Positions 27,501 through 37,400 of a stretch of DNA of 64,000 nt are shown piece after piece. The notes below the pieces were generated by a model. That model saw nothing but the letters and a program-made list of their open reading frames with translations. It did not search any database and was not told where the DNA came from. The stretch is from NCBI RefSeq assembly GCF_905147045.1, contig NC_065893.1:3844001-3908000 (forward strand), given 5' to 3'. A program made the translations under genes and the position numbers. The stretch's first letter is position 1, and every line of letters starts with the position of its first letter. Origin of the DNA: Nymphalis io. Lineage: Eukaryota; Arthropoda; Insecta; Lepidoptera; Nymphalidae.

Positions 27501-30500
27501 TTAGTAAATAACAGCATAATGAATGGGAGTGCGTTTTATGTACATTGAATATTATTAAAAGCAAATTATGAGAACACAAAAGGAGTTATTATATATTTTT
27601 AATTTATGTATCATTTGTTGTTTTGAAGAGCATAAAATGTACTACTTAAGAACAAGAAGGATATATATTATAGAAATAGTAAAATAAAATACATTTGTAC
27701 GAACATGAACTACACGCCCAATACTACAAAAATTAATAAATATTGATCCAGTAATTAATTAATAAGAACTTAATTATACACTTCATCATTAAAATATATA
27801 TTAATGGCCAAGGCCAAAGGCCACTAAGGCACTAGGCCATCTAGTGGTAAGAACGCGTGAATCTTAACCGATGATCGTGGGTTAAAACCCGGGCAAGCAC
27901 CACTGAATTTTCCTGTGCTTAATTTGTGATTATAATTCATCTCATGCTTTTCGGTGAAGGAAAACATTGTGAGGAAACCTGCATGTGTCTAATTTTCAGT
28001 GAAATTCTGCCACATGTGTATTCCACCAACCCGCACTGGAGCAGCGTGGTGGAATAAGCTCCAAACCTTCTCCTCAAAAAAGGGAGAGGGGGCCCTTAGC
28101 CCAGCAGTGGGACATTCACAGGCTGTTACGGATTAATTATAAGCATATGAAAAGATTAAGACACAGCAATAATCTAAGACAACTTATTTTTTTTCTTTCT
28201 CAATAGACATTTTAAAAAAAATAAAATGTATTGTCGATAAACAGTTGCAATTTAAATAAATCCCTACCTACGACTAGCTAACCGTTTCGACCACGCATTT
28301 GTAAAACAAGGATTTTAACCTTATAATTTTTGACCAACTATAAGCATTTGGAAAAAAATATTCTATTCGGCCGTAGTGTGGAAACGCAGCACGCGCCGCG
28401 TATTCTGTCACGTGGTTACTTATATATACCTCGTAATATTTCTAAAATTTTCGAATTGCAAATTGTAATATTTATCTACATAAAACGTTTTTAACGAAAT
28501 GTTATTTATATTGATAAGGATTAATACTTCGTGACAATGAAATTAAACTGAAGTGTCGTTATTTTATTGCCATTGTTTTCTTTCGAAAGTTCCTAAGCCA
28601 ACATTTTTCTCCTCGACTACGGCGGTATATTAGCTATAATATTTTAAAAAATATACCATATTATATTAGCACACTATATAGCCTATGTCAGTGCTTAAAC
28701 AACATTCTTTAATAATGTAAAAGTTTTTAAGTGAATCGCTAAAAAACAAACAAAGCTTGTCTCTAAAATAGTAATAATATTCGTACGACATCAGAGAGAT
28801 ATATATATATTATGTAAGAGGAGGCCTATAAGGAATGAGTACGCTCTTTTCCTGAAGGTTGCTATGTCATATCGGTTCGGAAAAGTCACCGGCGAAAGCT
28901 GGTTCCACAGCGATTGTGCAAGGCAGAAAATGTCTTAAAAATCGCGCTGTTGTGGATTTCCTGACATCGAAGTTGTGAGGATGAAATTTAGAGTTCTGGC
29001 GCGATGTCCGGTGGTGAAATTCAGCAGCCGGGACTATAATCCAAGCAATTCCTTAGAACATTCCATAAACAAGAGGATGCAGAGTGATAGTGACATAAAG
29101 ATTAACTTGTTTGAAAAAAAAATAAAAGGTCTGGGAAGAATTTATCAGGAATAATATTTTACCGGTTTTAGATACGGTTAAGGATATAACTATTTCAGAT
29201 GATACGATTGTGTCGGATAGTATCAGTTAAGGATTTTAAGGAATTTTAAAGGCAGCAACGTATCAATCTGTGCAAAAAACAATATTAACAATTTCACAAT
29301 AAAATAAAAAACTATCCAAAATCCTGGAATGTATTAGACCTAATGTAGTATACATTGTATAAATAAGAAAGTTACTCTGTCTGTCAGTTACGGTTTCACG
29401 GTTAAACCAGAGAACAGATTTTGATGAAACTTGATATGAACCAAGCCGCTACATTTTGTAAGACTAAATCAGATTGCAATATATAATTAAGATGTGATAC
29501 GAATTCATATTAAATATTACTTTTTTTTAAATTAAAAAAAAAACCACTGGAGAGTATCTGTCATTGTTTTATATTCATTAATAATAATCTATATTTTTAA
29601 TCTGGCAACAAGAGCATTGACAGATACTCTTTTTGGCGGGAAACTGATAGACTTAAATCCTCTTTACGAGCATTGCGGGCTTCGTGTTGAGTCTCGTTTG
29701 ATAGTAGAGTTGAAAACCTCAACTCTACTATCAAACGAGAACTGTTTATAAACATACTGTTGCTGCGATATACTAAAGATACCTTTTTATATAAAAAAAT
29801 ACGAGTAATACGAATACAAGGTAATTATATTCGCGGCTATACGATCATACAGGTTAGCTTGATAAAAAAATCATACTGTAATTTCAAATAACTATTGAGC
29901 ATTTTGTAAATAATAGCCGTGCCCATTAAAATAAATCTGCATTATGAAAAGAATTTAATAAGTTATAATTTATGTTATTGTCATATTTAATACAAAACGT
30001 GATTTTTGCTTGTTTATTTTTTATATTGTATATTTAAATATTTCGTACTTTTATTATTTAGTAGCTCTATTTTGACTACCGGTTCCGAAAAATATTATAT
30101 TATGATTAGTCAGTTGAGTACTAGCAAGAAGCTCGCATTGTTTGGTTTTTTAAAAAAGAGGAACGGTAATTTTTGAGTTGTGAAACAAATTGTATTACCA
30201 CTATGGATAATATTGAGTTATATTAAAATAATAAAACTGTTAAGACGGAAAAGTGTTTGAATTTTAATACCTTCGAAATTAAGAAAGTTTACATACATGA
30301 GATTGAAATAACGACCACAGAACAATAGTAGCAATGTAATGCCAGTCAATTAGGCACAAATAAAACCCGAGGCAGATGGTTCATTACACAAACGTAGCGT
30401 TCACTGCATTGTTCTCTTGACCCTACTCAGGCCTACATCCTGTATCAGAACTATGTACACAATGTATACAAGCCTATTGAAAACTTCTCTAACCGAACAT

Positions 30501-33416
30501 AGTACTCGTAGATTTATGTTATCAGTTTATTATAAGCGTCCGTATAAAAGATGTATCTTTTATATATATTAGCGTATATTGTATAGCGTATGTCGTTGGT
30601 AGATGAATCTAGTTTCTGTGACGTGTTACTGCTGGCAGGATCAATATAATACGCGTCAAGAACGGGGAGGGACGTAATTCATTGATGACCCCTAACACAT
30701 TACACTAGGCCTTGGCATGTTTGCATGTCATAAGTCTATTAGTATATTTTACTGGTGGTAGGGCTTTGTGCAAGCTCGTCTGGGTAGGTACCACCCACTC
30801 ATCAGATATTCTACCGCAAAACAGCAATACTTGATATTGTTGTGTTCCGGTTTGAAGGGTGAGTGAGCCAGTGTAATTACAGGCACAAGGGACATAAAAT
30901 CTTAGTTCCCAAGGTTGGTGGCGCATTGGATATGTAAGCGATGGTTGACATTTCTTACAATGCCAATGTCTAAGAGCGTTGGTGACCACTTACCATCAGG
31001 TGGCCCATATGCTCGTCCGCCTTCCTATTCTATAAAAAAAAAAAAAAAAATCGTAAATATTAGCTTCTTCAAAAAAGGACCAGATTATAAGAATAAAAAT
31101 TTTGAAAAACAATAATTTAATACAGTCAATTGTTTTGTTTTCAAAAGTTAGAGCATTTTGTAATACTTCAAATAAATTATAAAACATTGCATTAAAATTT
31201 GATCTTGAACTTTTAAATTTCCCATAAATTTCACTTCAACAAAAATTAAAAAATAATAGAGGAAACTATGGTTATATACAATATAGACATATTCTAGTTA
31301 ATTATATACAAATACTTAAGAATTACATTGTGTTAATGAACAAAAAAACCTGATTCAAGTTCAGTTAACATTTAATGTCATGTACATATGTATTATTTTA
31401 GAAATCAGAAATACCCAATTGTATACTATTAATTTTATTAATAACTTAGTTCCATTATTTATTAGGAATATTGCATATTTAGTGATGCATTAAATAAAAT
31501 TTAATATAATAACCTTTTTATTTTAGTAAATATTAACTGTATGAATGTGACTCTTATGGTATTCTGTGTCACAAAAATAAAAAAGATAATTTAATAACAT
31601 TGAGTTCTTATTGCATTTATTTATAATAAACTTGATCACTGTTTTTTAAAAAAATATAAATAATATAGACATCCCATCAAATTGAAAAAAGAATAACTCT
31701 TGAGATAAGTGGTAATATACAAACAAACATTACTATATTTATGATGGTATAGTTTTATGTATGTGTCAATGATGAGGTCACATTTGATTGAGTGCAAAGG
31801 TAACAAAACTGTTGCTAAACAATCTGTTGTTTTTGCCTATGTACATTTTTTTATGAAACTTACATATTTTTTGCATGTTATTGTCAGTGGTAATGTTTAA
31901 TGTTTGAAAATACTATTTCAATAACAATACTAAGACTGAATATTATTAATATATTGCTTATTAAAAAGTTGGCCATATCTCGGACATACTATGCATGTTT
32001 TGTATTCACACACACACATATATATATATATGTGTGTGTGTGTGTGTATTTAATTTACTTTCAAAATGAATTTAAAGTGTGAAAATAGTACAAACTTTTT
32101 AATAACAATGACACATAAAAGTAGGAAAGTTAAAAGAAACCTAAACAGTACTTTCACTTAGAAGCATACTTCACAATCAGTTGACAATACTATAAATACT
32201 TTTGTGACATAAATAGATACAAATATACAGAAAAAGAAAATCTTTACAGAATTCATCAATAAGTTTTACTGTTAACATTTTTAATTTAAAACAAGAAACA
32301 CATTCAAATATACTTACTCAGTAGAGCATCCAGACTAGAGCGGTCCCCTTCCAACCAAGCAGATATAACATATGCTAACCCTAGCATGGCAACACCAAGA
32401 AGCGCCAGTACTATAAAAGTCTCATACACACGTCCCTTTAAACCTCGGCAACCAGGAAAACCAGTGGATTCAGAAAATAGGTATGCAAACGGTAGAAATA
32501 CGAACAATGACAAGTTGGAGAACAGGAACACATGATTCCATAATCCTAAAACAAAATTATTTAACATTTACTTTTACTGAATGGAGAAGGGCCACTCTGA
32601 GCAGTCATAGTTTATGTCTATTGAACTTATTATACCTTGTATTTATTGAAAAATTGCTCCTAATGTAGATTAATCTCAATGCTGTTCATTCATTCTTTAT
32701 TGTAATATTCAAAATTAATGTTAAGAATATTGATATCATCAAAATAAGCAATTTTTAGTAAGTCTTAAATATATATATTTTTTATTATATCTTGTAGAAA
32801 ATTAATTAAACCAATAATTACTATTTTTTTATCAAGTCAATGAATTCTATATTTGTATACTCATAGCTAAAATTTAGGATTTACACATTACAACAAAATA
32901 GCAAATAAACAATACAAGTGGATGAAACCATTACAAGTTCAGTAAATATAATTTTTCAATAGATATGAATTACCTTGTATTAGAGAACTGTTCAGCCATT
33001 TAACATAATAGCTATTTGGGTACAATATGAGCACTTCATTGCTGACTATTGATACGGGCAGCAGGAGTGCCGAGCCCAAAGACACGGCCAATGCAAAAGT
33101 GCAAAGCCATAGGCTTATTCTGTATACCTTCACCTCATCTTCGTCAGCCGTAAAATAATCATCGCTATCGCGCCGACGAAATTTCTCGATTAACATGAAC
33201 GAGAAGAGGTACAGTAATATAAACAAAAGCAGGAATATCTACAAAAAAATGTTTAAATGTTACAATCGTATTACTTCATATATTTATATTCCTCATACTT
33301 CATATATATAGAGATAAAATAACTCCGAACATATAGAGGACCGAACAACTCACAATCTGCTCTCGAACATTGTTATGAAAAATCTGCTCCCTCAAGTCTG
33401 CCTCTTCATCATCCAT
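9363..33416 (-). CDS. lili: LMBR1 family multipass membrane protein (lilipod homologue)
   Basis: Exons: 33416-33354, 33238-32974, 32545-32318, 27469-27404, 20165-20013, 15081-14882, 13222-13061, 12815-12584, then 11854-11698 spliced to 9501-9363 (about 554 aa), or 11854 read through to a stop at 11643 (526 aa). The order of blocks follows vertebrate LMBR1/LMBR1[12 protein letters not shown] at the N-terminus, [99 protein letters not shown]. Several hydrophobic segments of transmembrane length are visible, consistent with the usual nine-span model. In Drosophila lilipod supports BMP signalling in germline stem cells; mammalian LMBR1L is a lipocalin receptor. Exon 6 adds a Ser/Gly-rich loop of about 50 residues. 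Intron 4 contains the TTC12-like gene. Exons 8 and 9 are very GC-rich compared with the rest. Confidence 0.9.
9502..11642 (-). other. Intron 9 / short-form 3' UTR of lilipod
   Basis: If exon 9 is read through, the transcript continues here and has an ATTAAA poly(A) variant at 11572-11567. If it is spliced to 9501, this is a 2.2-kb intron. The rest is AT-rich, with no ORF or repeat that I can place. Confidence 0.4.
12481..12550. repeat. Fragment of the ACCGG/GAACCG dispersed repeat in lilipod intron 8
   Basis: CTACCACCGGAACGG, then GAGAAGAACCGACGA and a T-run, match the layout of the repeat fragment at 228-300. It lies only about 35 bp from the end of exon 8. Confidence 0.3.
14027..14322 (-). 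repeat. Family B SINE-like element (A-tailed), sense on minus
   Basis: Nearly full-length copy: a T-run then TATAGAATAGGAAGG, GAGCATATGGGCCACC, TGATGGTAAGTGGTCACC and CCTACCCAGACGAGCTTGCAC. Read on the minus strand it ends in TTCTATAAAA..., a poly(A)-type tail. At least five other good copies are in the window (17.5, 18.9, 30.8, 44.9 and 57.3 kb), plus diverged ones. It lies in lilipod intron 6. A short open frame inside it is not a gene. Confidence 0.8.
15205..15551 (+). repeat. Family C tRNA-headed SINE
   Basis: The 5' end resembles a tRNA promoter: an A-box-like TGGTTTAGTGGCTAGC and a B-box-like GGTTTCAAGCC. The body ends with CTTGTGCATTATAATATTTCC, TGCGCAGTGTGACC and TAATAATAAA. The copy at 19628-19905 shares this layout, and 46330-46400 is a fragment. 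It lies in lilipod intron 5. An antisense open frame (15550-15221) lies inside the element and is not a gene. Confidence 0.6.
16650..16775. mobile_element. MITE copy with CATAAACGTTATTTAGC-type ends
   Basis: The left part TTCATAAACGTTATTTAGCGAGTGATT and right part ACTAAACAACAGCTAAGCAA form diverged inverted ends. The core (TTTCTTTCGAAAGTCAAATCAGTAATGACAG) matches cores near 45205-45275, 48555-48590 and 56960-57000. It is a short non-autonomous DNA transposon; the superfamily is not assigned. Confidence 0.45.
16926..17220 (+). repeat. Family A tRNA-headed SINE, 5' end damaged
   Basis: From CTAGTGGTTAGAACGCGTGAATC through CATCGTGAGGAAACCTGCATGTGTC and AGCAGCGTGGTGGAATAAGC to GCCCAGCAGTGGGACATT. 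The B box is degraded (GTTTTAAGCCC). Same family as copies at 18.4, 27.8, 43.8, 45.7, 46.4 and 48.6 kb. It is of the lepidopteran tRNA-derived SINE type. Confidence 0.8.
17487..17773 (-). repeat. Family B SINE-like element, sense on minus
   Basis: Contains GAGCATATGGGCCAC, TGATGGTAATTGGTCAC, CGCCACCAACCTTGGGAACTAAG and CTACCCAGACGAGCTTGCACAAAG. Slightly diverged from the 14.0-kb copy, with a shorter T-run. It lies in lilipod intron 5. Confidence 0.78.
18438..18732 (+). repeat. Family A tRNA-headed SINE
   Basis: Head GCCGAGATGGCCCTGTGG (A box) and GTGGGTTCAAACCCGG (B box), then the standard body; the 3' end shows a small deletion after GAATAAGCTCCATAAGG. It lies about 110 bp from a truncated family B copy. 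Confidence 0.8.
18845..19071 (+). repeat. Family B SINE-like element, 5'-truncated, with A-tail
   Basis: Starts within the element (GATATTGTTGTGTTCCGG) and runs to CTTCCTATTCTATAAAA with an A-run of about 18. The 5' truncation with intact A-tail fits target-primed reverse transcription. Confidence 0.8.
19628..19908 (+). repeat. Family C tRNA-headed SINE
   Basis: The head CTTGGTCTAGTGGCTTG is A-box-like. The body includes CCGTCCTATCGGATTTC, TTGTGCACTATAACATCTCC and TGCGCAGTTGGCTAATCTC, ending in GTGGTCGAAATCGGTCTGGA and ATTATTATT. Shares its 3' half with the copy at 15.2 kb. It lies just downstream of lilipod exon 5 in transcript order. Confidence 0.6.
21349..21716 (+). repeat. Dispersed repeat, copy 1 (TTTTATTCAAACGTGACTT...GTTCCGTACTA type)
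   Basis: The block CGTTTTATTCAAACGTGACTT recurs at 22605, followed in both places by AAACAAAC...CACGAA and GGTTCCGTACTA. It ends with GGACAGACAGGCG and ACGAAACCCTT, a layout typical of a repeat widespread in Lepidoptera. Class not decided. It lies in lilipod intron 4. Confidence 0.45.
22604..22880 (+). repeat. Dispersed repeat, copy 2
   Basis: Direct-orientation copy of the 21349 repeat, with TTTTATTCAAACGTCACTTAAA, then ACCGGACAAATGCTTGTCGG and GTGGGTTCCGTACTAC. The two copies are about 1.25 kb apart and both sit upstream of the TTC12-like gene. Confidence 0.45.
23550..26470 (+). CDS. TTC12: TTC12-like tetratricopeptide repeat protein, nested in a lilipod intron
   Basis: Three exons, all joined in phase 0: 23550-23831, 25174-25419, 26282-26470; 238 aa. 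The N-terminal helix region ([21 protein letters not shown]) and the block [21 protein letters not shown] align with human TTC12. TPR-like repeats follow at about residues 126-159 ([23 protein letters not shown]), 160-190 and 194-227 ([23 protein letters not shown]). Human TTC12 (about 705 aa) is needed for ciliary dynein-arm assembly; this protein ends after the TPR block and lacks the rest. The stop codon overlaps an AATAAA. Introns 1 and 2 each contain an old SINE. The whole gene is on the opposite strand inside lilipod intron 4. The short form may be the normal insect state; I cannot test this. Confidence 0.8.
23905..24060 (-). repeat. Old family A SINE fragment in TTC12-like intron 1
   Basis: On the minus strand: GAACACATGGTTCGAAGATTC, CAAGCACCTGAGTTTTCATTT and AACATCGTGAGGAATTCTGCC, in the same order as in intact family A copies but heavily diverged. 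It begins about 75 bp after exon 1. Confidence 0.5.
25695..25945 (-). repeat. Old family A-like SINE in TTC12-like intron 2
   Basis: On the minus strand: GGCCCAGTGACTAGAACATG, GTTCAAGTCGGAGCAAGCACC, CATATGCTTAATTTG and CGGTGAAGGAAATC. The tRNA-like head and early body are kept; the 3' half differs from the main family, so this may be a sister subfamily. Confidence 0.55.
26677..26682 (+). terminator. Candidate poly(A) signal of the TTC12-like gene
   Basis: AATAAA about 207 nt after the stop. A second AATAAA (26466-26471) overlaps the stop codon itself, so the downstream one is the more likely working signal. Confidence 0.4.
27160..27300 (+). repeat. Dispersed lepidopteran repeat (TTACGCTTTCAC...AAACC...GATTTTGAT type)
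   Basis: CTATCTGACTGTTACGCTTTC, CACTGAACTGATTTTGATAAA and AAGCTTGAACCCCAAGGAAGG form a pattern repeated at 29365-29465 and, on the minus strand, at 46640-46700. Widespread in Lepidoptera; class not decided. Confidence 0.5.
27829..28130 (+). repeat. Family A tRNA-headed SINE
   Basis: Near full-length copy with head AGGCCATCTAGTGGTAAGAACG, B box TGGGTTAAAACCCGG, the standard body and 3' end AGCCCAGCAGTGGGACATTC. It lies in lilipod intron 3, close to exon 4. Confidence 0.82.
28795..29110. repeat. Degenerate repeat, probably the 3' ORF region of a LINE
   Basis: A patch of higher GC with GCTGGTTCCACAGCGATTGTG, GTTGTGGATTTCCTGACATC and GGTGGTGAAATTCAGCAGCC. Its character is like the C-terminal part of the CR1/Jockey-type element at 40.9-43.7 kb, but no clean frame survives. 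The assignment is by pattern only. Confidence 0.35.
29365..29465 (+). repeat. Dispersed lepidopteran repeat, second copy
   Basis: CTCTGTCTGTCAGTTACGG, TTTCACGGTTAAACC and TTTTGATGAAACTTGATATG match the 27160 repeat in order. Confidence 0.45.
29550..29632. mobile_element. Small MITE-like element with 16-bp inverted ends
   Basis: AGAGTATCTGTCATTG near 29553 and CATTGACAGATACTCT ending near 29630 are reverse complements with one mismatch. The AT-rich core is about 45 bp. No target duplication is evident. Confidence 0.35.
29692..29740. repeat. Perfect 22-bp inverted repeat with 5-nt loop
   Basis: Arms 29692-29713 and 29719-29740 are exact reverse complements around the loop AAACC. The surrounding sequence is not repeated. 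It could be a cruciform- or hairpin-forming sequence, a product of template switching, or the stem of a small RNA precursor. Confidence 0.7.
30751..31050 (+). repeat. Family B SINE-like element, full length, with A-tail
   Basis: Runs from ACTGGTGGTAGGGCTTTGTGC through GTGACCACTTACCATCAGG to TTCTATAAAA with a tail of about 16 A. It is the best reference copy for the family because both ends are clear. It lies in lilipod intron 3. Confidence 0.85.
31051..32317. other. AT-rich part of lilipod intron 3
   Basis: No exon or recognised element. The one structured spot is the microsatellite at 32008-32048. Confidence 0.5.
32008..32048. repeat. Palindromic compound microsatellite (CA)n(TA)n(TG)n
   Basis: A CA-run, then a TA-run, then a TG-run make a self-complementary tract of about 40 bp in lilipod intron 3. 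Likely polymorphic in length. Confidence 0.85.
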
Positions 33417-34426
33417 CGTCTTCTTTTCGATATTTTATTTTATCTCTTTATAGAATTTTCCTTTATATCGTTAACACTGAAATTGCACTTCATTTTCAAA
33501 AATTACACCATCCCCTTTTGAGTACTAAATACACACAAGATATCTTCAATTATAAGTTATTTTTAAATGGCGTTACAATATTATACTGAAAATTACGTTT
33601 TTTATTTTTTATGAATTACTTATATTATTTGCTAAGGTGTAATGCTCTAACGAATGATGTAAAAACACGACTAATTTTTTTGATCAGCTGCAATGACAAC
33701 AGATTAAACAGTAAACCGAAGTGTCAAGAAATAGGCGAAAAAGGTATAATTCATCCTGCTTAATTAATGTCACCTACAACTAAAAAAAACGAATGATGTT
33801 AAAAATTTAAAAAGGCAGGAAAAAGAAAAAGATTTAAACTAGTAAATTATAAGCTTCTTGAAAAAGCATACCTTTTAAAGTTTAAGTAAATCTGGAAGTA
33901 TATTTGAAACTTTGAAAGTAATAAATAATATTTTCGTATCTTTGACTATTATAATATTATGAAACTATAACTATTATAATATTATAGGTGTAAATTATAC
34001 TGCACAAATATCTCATAATTTACATCAACATGTGCTGCCCGTCAAGTGCAGAGGCACCCTAACTGAAATGACGAACTGATAAATGTCATTTGAAATCATT
34101 TCGAACGTTGAGAATTGAGGTGAAGTCAAGTCAAACTGTCAAAGTCACAAAGTTCGTCTATAAACAAATACAACTTTATATATATGATAGATTTTACTGA
34201 CTTTACATCGACTTTCTTTTCTATTTTATTTCAAAATACTGTACAAATACTATGATCTGATATCAATAAGGGTTAACTTTTATTAGTTTTATGGACTTTA
34301 AAATTAAAAAAATATCAATAAATAGGTGCCGTGCTAATTATTAACAAGTTTGGACAAGATTGCATTGAAATAAAAACGATTTCATAAAACAAACAGTACA
34401 AAATACAAGTATATAAAATATGTAAT
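33417..34426. promoter_or_regulatory. Shared 5' region between divergent lilipod and REV3
   Basis: About 1.0 kb separates the two start codons, and the genes diverge. Both 5' UTRs and promoters must lie here. The sequence is AT-rich with a short local duplication (ACTATTATAATATTAT) at about 33945-33985. No core promoter element is assignable. Confidence 0.5.
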
Positions 34427-37400
34427 ATGTTGGACAGCCCTAGAGAGGAAGATGATACAGACAAAAATGATGAACTAAGTAAATATTAACTTTTTTAAAT
34501 ATATAAATAAATATCATACAAATAATATTAAAATTATATGTACTATAATCTACCCTACAAGACAGACGTTAGTAAATTACCAATTTAGCTTATCTTAATT
34601 ATTATTTAAATATTTTTATTTTCAGGTATTACAAATATAAAACCAGAATTTTCAGTTCGAGTAGTTGTTTGTGATCATTATCTTACAAGGCCGTTACCAG
34701 GGTTAGACGTTATATATTCTGATTTTCGAGGTTCTGATATAAAACAGGTACAGTATTCGTTACAATTACCATTTGAGTTGACGTCTTACATAAAATTCTT
34801 ACGCATAATTTTGTTATCATTTGCAAGTTGGTTTTTAATTTTTAATTTTTTAGTAATTAAAACACTGGCAATAATCAATTTAATAAAATAGGTTTTACTA
34901 TCTTTCACAGGTACCAATATTAAGAATATTTGGCTCTACATCTGAAGGATATAAAGCATGTCTACATATACATGGGGTATTTCCTTATTTTTATATACCA
35001 TGCCCTACACCAAATCCAGAACCACAATTTTTATACCAAGTAAGTGTACACCAAAGCATCATCAACAACCTAGCCAGCTCAAGAATGTTATTCGTTATAA
35101 TATATCAATATTCTAAAACATCATGTAAAAATTAAATGATTTGTTTTCTTAATTTTCAGATTGCTGCCAGCCTGGATAAAGCTTTAAATATTGCTTTAAA
35201 ACAAGCAACATCAACCAATCAGCATGTGTATAAAATAACCCTTGTTAAGGGATTGTAAGTTAAGCATTTGCCTTGTCTTAATTTTTTTTCTTATACAGCT
35301 GATTCAAATGTTATCTAAGCCAAAATTGATAATAAGAGTAATTTTATTTAAAAACCTTCATACTTAACACAAATCTTTATAACGGCATTATTCAAGTTAA
35401 AAATGTATACTTTAATAGATTTGAGCAAATGCTCAAACCTATTGATTTAATTTATGTAATAAAAATTCTATATCTTCTAGATAACTTTTTAATTAAGAAT
35501 ATGAGGTTCAACAAATGACAAAGGAGTTTAAGTTTAGTTGAGTTGTTAATATTACTTAAGTTTTATAGCTAGAGGTATTTATTTCAGACCATTCTATGGA
35601 TTTCATGACAAGGTACATCTATTCTTAAAAATATTCTTATACAACCCTGGTCTCATTAAACAAGCAGTTGAATTATGCAGCAACGGAGCTATTTTGGGCC
35701 AAGCTCTACAACCTCATGAAGCTCATCTTAATTTTACTTTGCAATTTTTCATTGATTTTAATCTTTTTGGAATGAGCAATATTGATTTGCAAACTGTCAG
35801 GTTTCGCAAATCAGGCATTTCCCAATGTAGTGATGAACCAACAGGATCTTATGAATCAAGCGTAAAACCTGAAAGTAGTTGTTATTATGAAGCAGATTGT
35901 TTTGCATCACATATATTAAATAGACAAAGAATAGGTAGAGGTGATGGTATTGAAAATCCAGGGCTTGAAGAAGTATGGAATCAGGAACTGGAACGGAGAA
36001 AACAACTTAACATATCCATGGCTTCAAAATCTCTGTCACAATCGAGAATAAACGTCAAAGAAACAGATACGCACAGTAAATTTGAACAAATTATGCATAA
36101 TAAAATTTCTAATGTAATCGATAAACCGATAGAGATTACCAGTGAAGCAAATTTAGAATTAGTCAATTATCCAGCTGAAACTGCAGAAAATTCACAGTTA
36201 CTTAATGCTACTGATATTAGTCATCATATTCACCAGGATGTTACCAGTTTAAGCAATAATTCTACATTTAGAATAACAGCTGAATATATTGATAATGTTG
36301 ACAATACATTGGTTGATGAAGATATAGCATTAAATAGTAGTTTTTCCCTGAGACACAGTCAAATATTATGTAAGTATATATCTATATTTAATAGAAACAA
36401 ATGCACGTGATGGATGTGTTATTTTATATAAAAATAACTTTTCAGTGGACAATGATGATTTAGAACTAGTGGACATGCTGCAAGATCTTGATGAAAAAGC
36501 GGTCGAAGACGATAGTGTAATGGGAACACCAGCAAATGAAGAAGATAACTCAGATTCTGATAATGCTGAGTATTCACAGATATTTAACGAGGAAACGGTC
36601 ATTTTAAATCCATCTGAAAGGTATTTAGATAGTTCAATGTTAATAAAAAAGTAAGCAATGTTATTTAACTTTAATATATATTTTAGTTAATATTTACAGA
36701 ATCCTGGAGAATAGTGAAAGCTCACAATCTTGGCATGATTCATTCTGGGATGGAGCCAGTATACCGCAATTAGATGGCACTTGCGATGATGACCGTAAAT
36801 TATTATTAGAAATTCTATTTGTTATATACCTTAACTATAAGAAATCAATTATTAATGAAATACATATTTTCTTTTTTTAGATGTAAAGAAAATGGGAAAA
36901 AGAAAAATGAGATCTTTTAAATTAGGTTTATCGAGACCGAAAAATAAAAAGAAAATGGAAACAACCATAGCTAAGGAGTACGAAGATAAGGATATGAATG
37001 AAGTTGAAGAAATCAACGTCTCTAGAGAAACAATTGAGAACATTTCTAATTTACATATCCAAAGAAGTTGTAAGGCCGAACAGAAATCTCTCAAAGAACA
37101 ATGTGCCGACGATAATATAAAACAATGTTCTAATGATGAAGTTTGTATAGTTAATTTAGTCTCCGAAGTTAGCTTAAAGCACAATACTAATGTTGACGCA
37201 GCTGTCTCATATGATATTCAAAAAGAATTCGAACCAGTGGCAGGCCCATCAAATATTAAGATTCGCAATTCAAAACAAAAGGAATCTCCAAACAGTTCTG
37301 ATAGTGAGTCTAGTGAGGTTAATCAGTCATCGTCCGAAGAAAACAAATTGGGGATCGAAAGCTTCTATGACAAGTCGCATTTGTTTGATTTAACAGCTAC

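Noticed and set aside
36852..37184. Minus-strand open frame of 110 codons opposite REV3 exon 8, and the similar 35981-36166 and 36366-36602
   Set aside because: Ser/Leu-rich antisense of a Glu/Lys/Ser-rich exon; composition shadow only.
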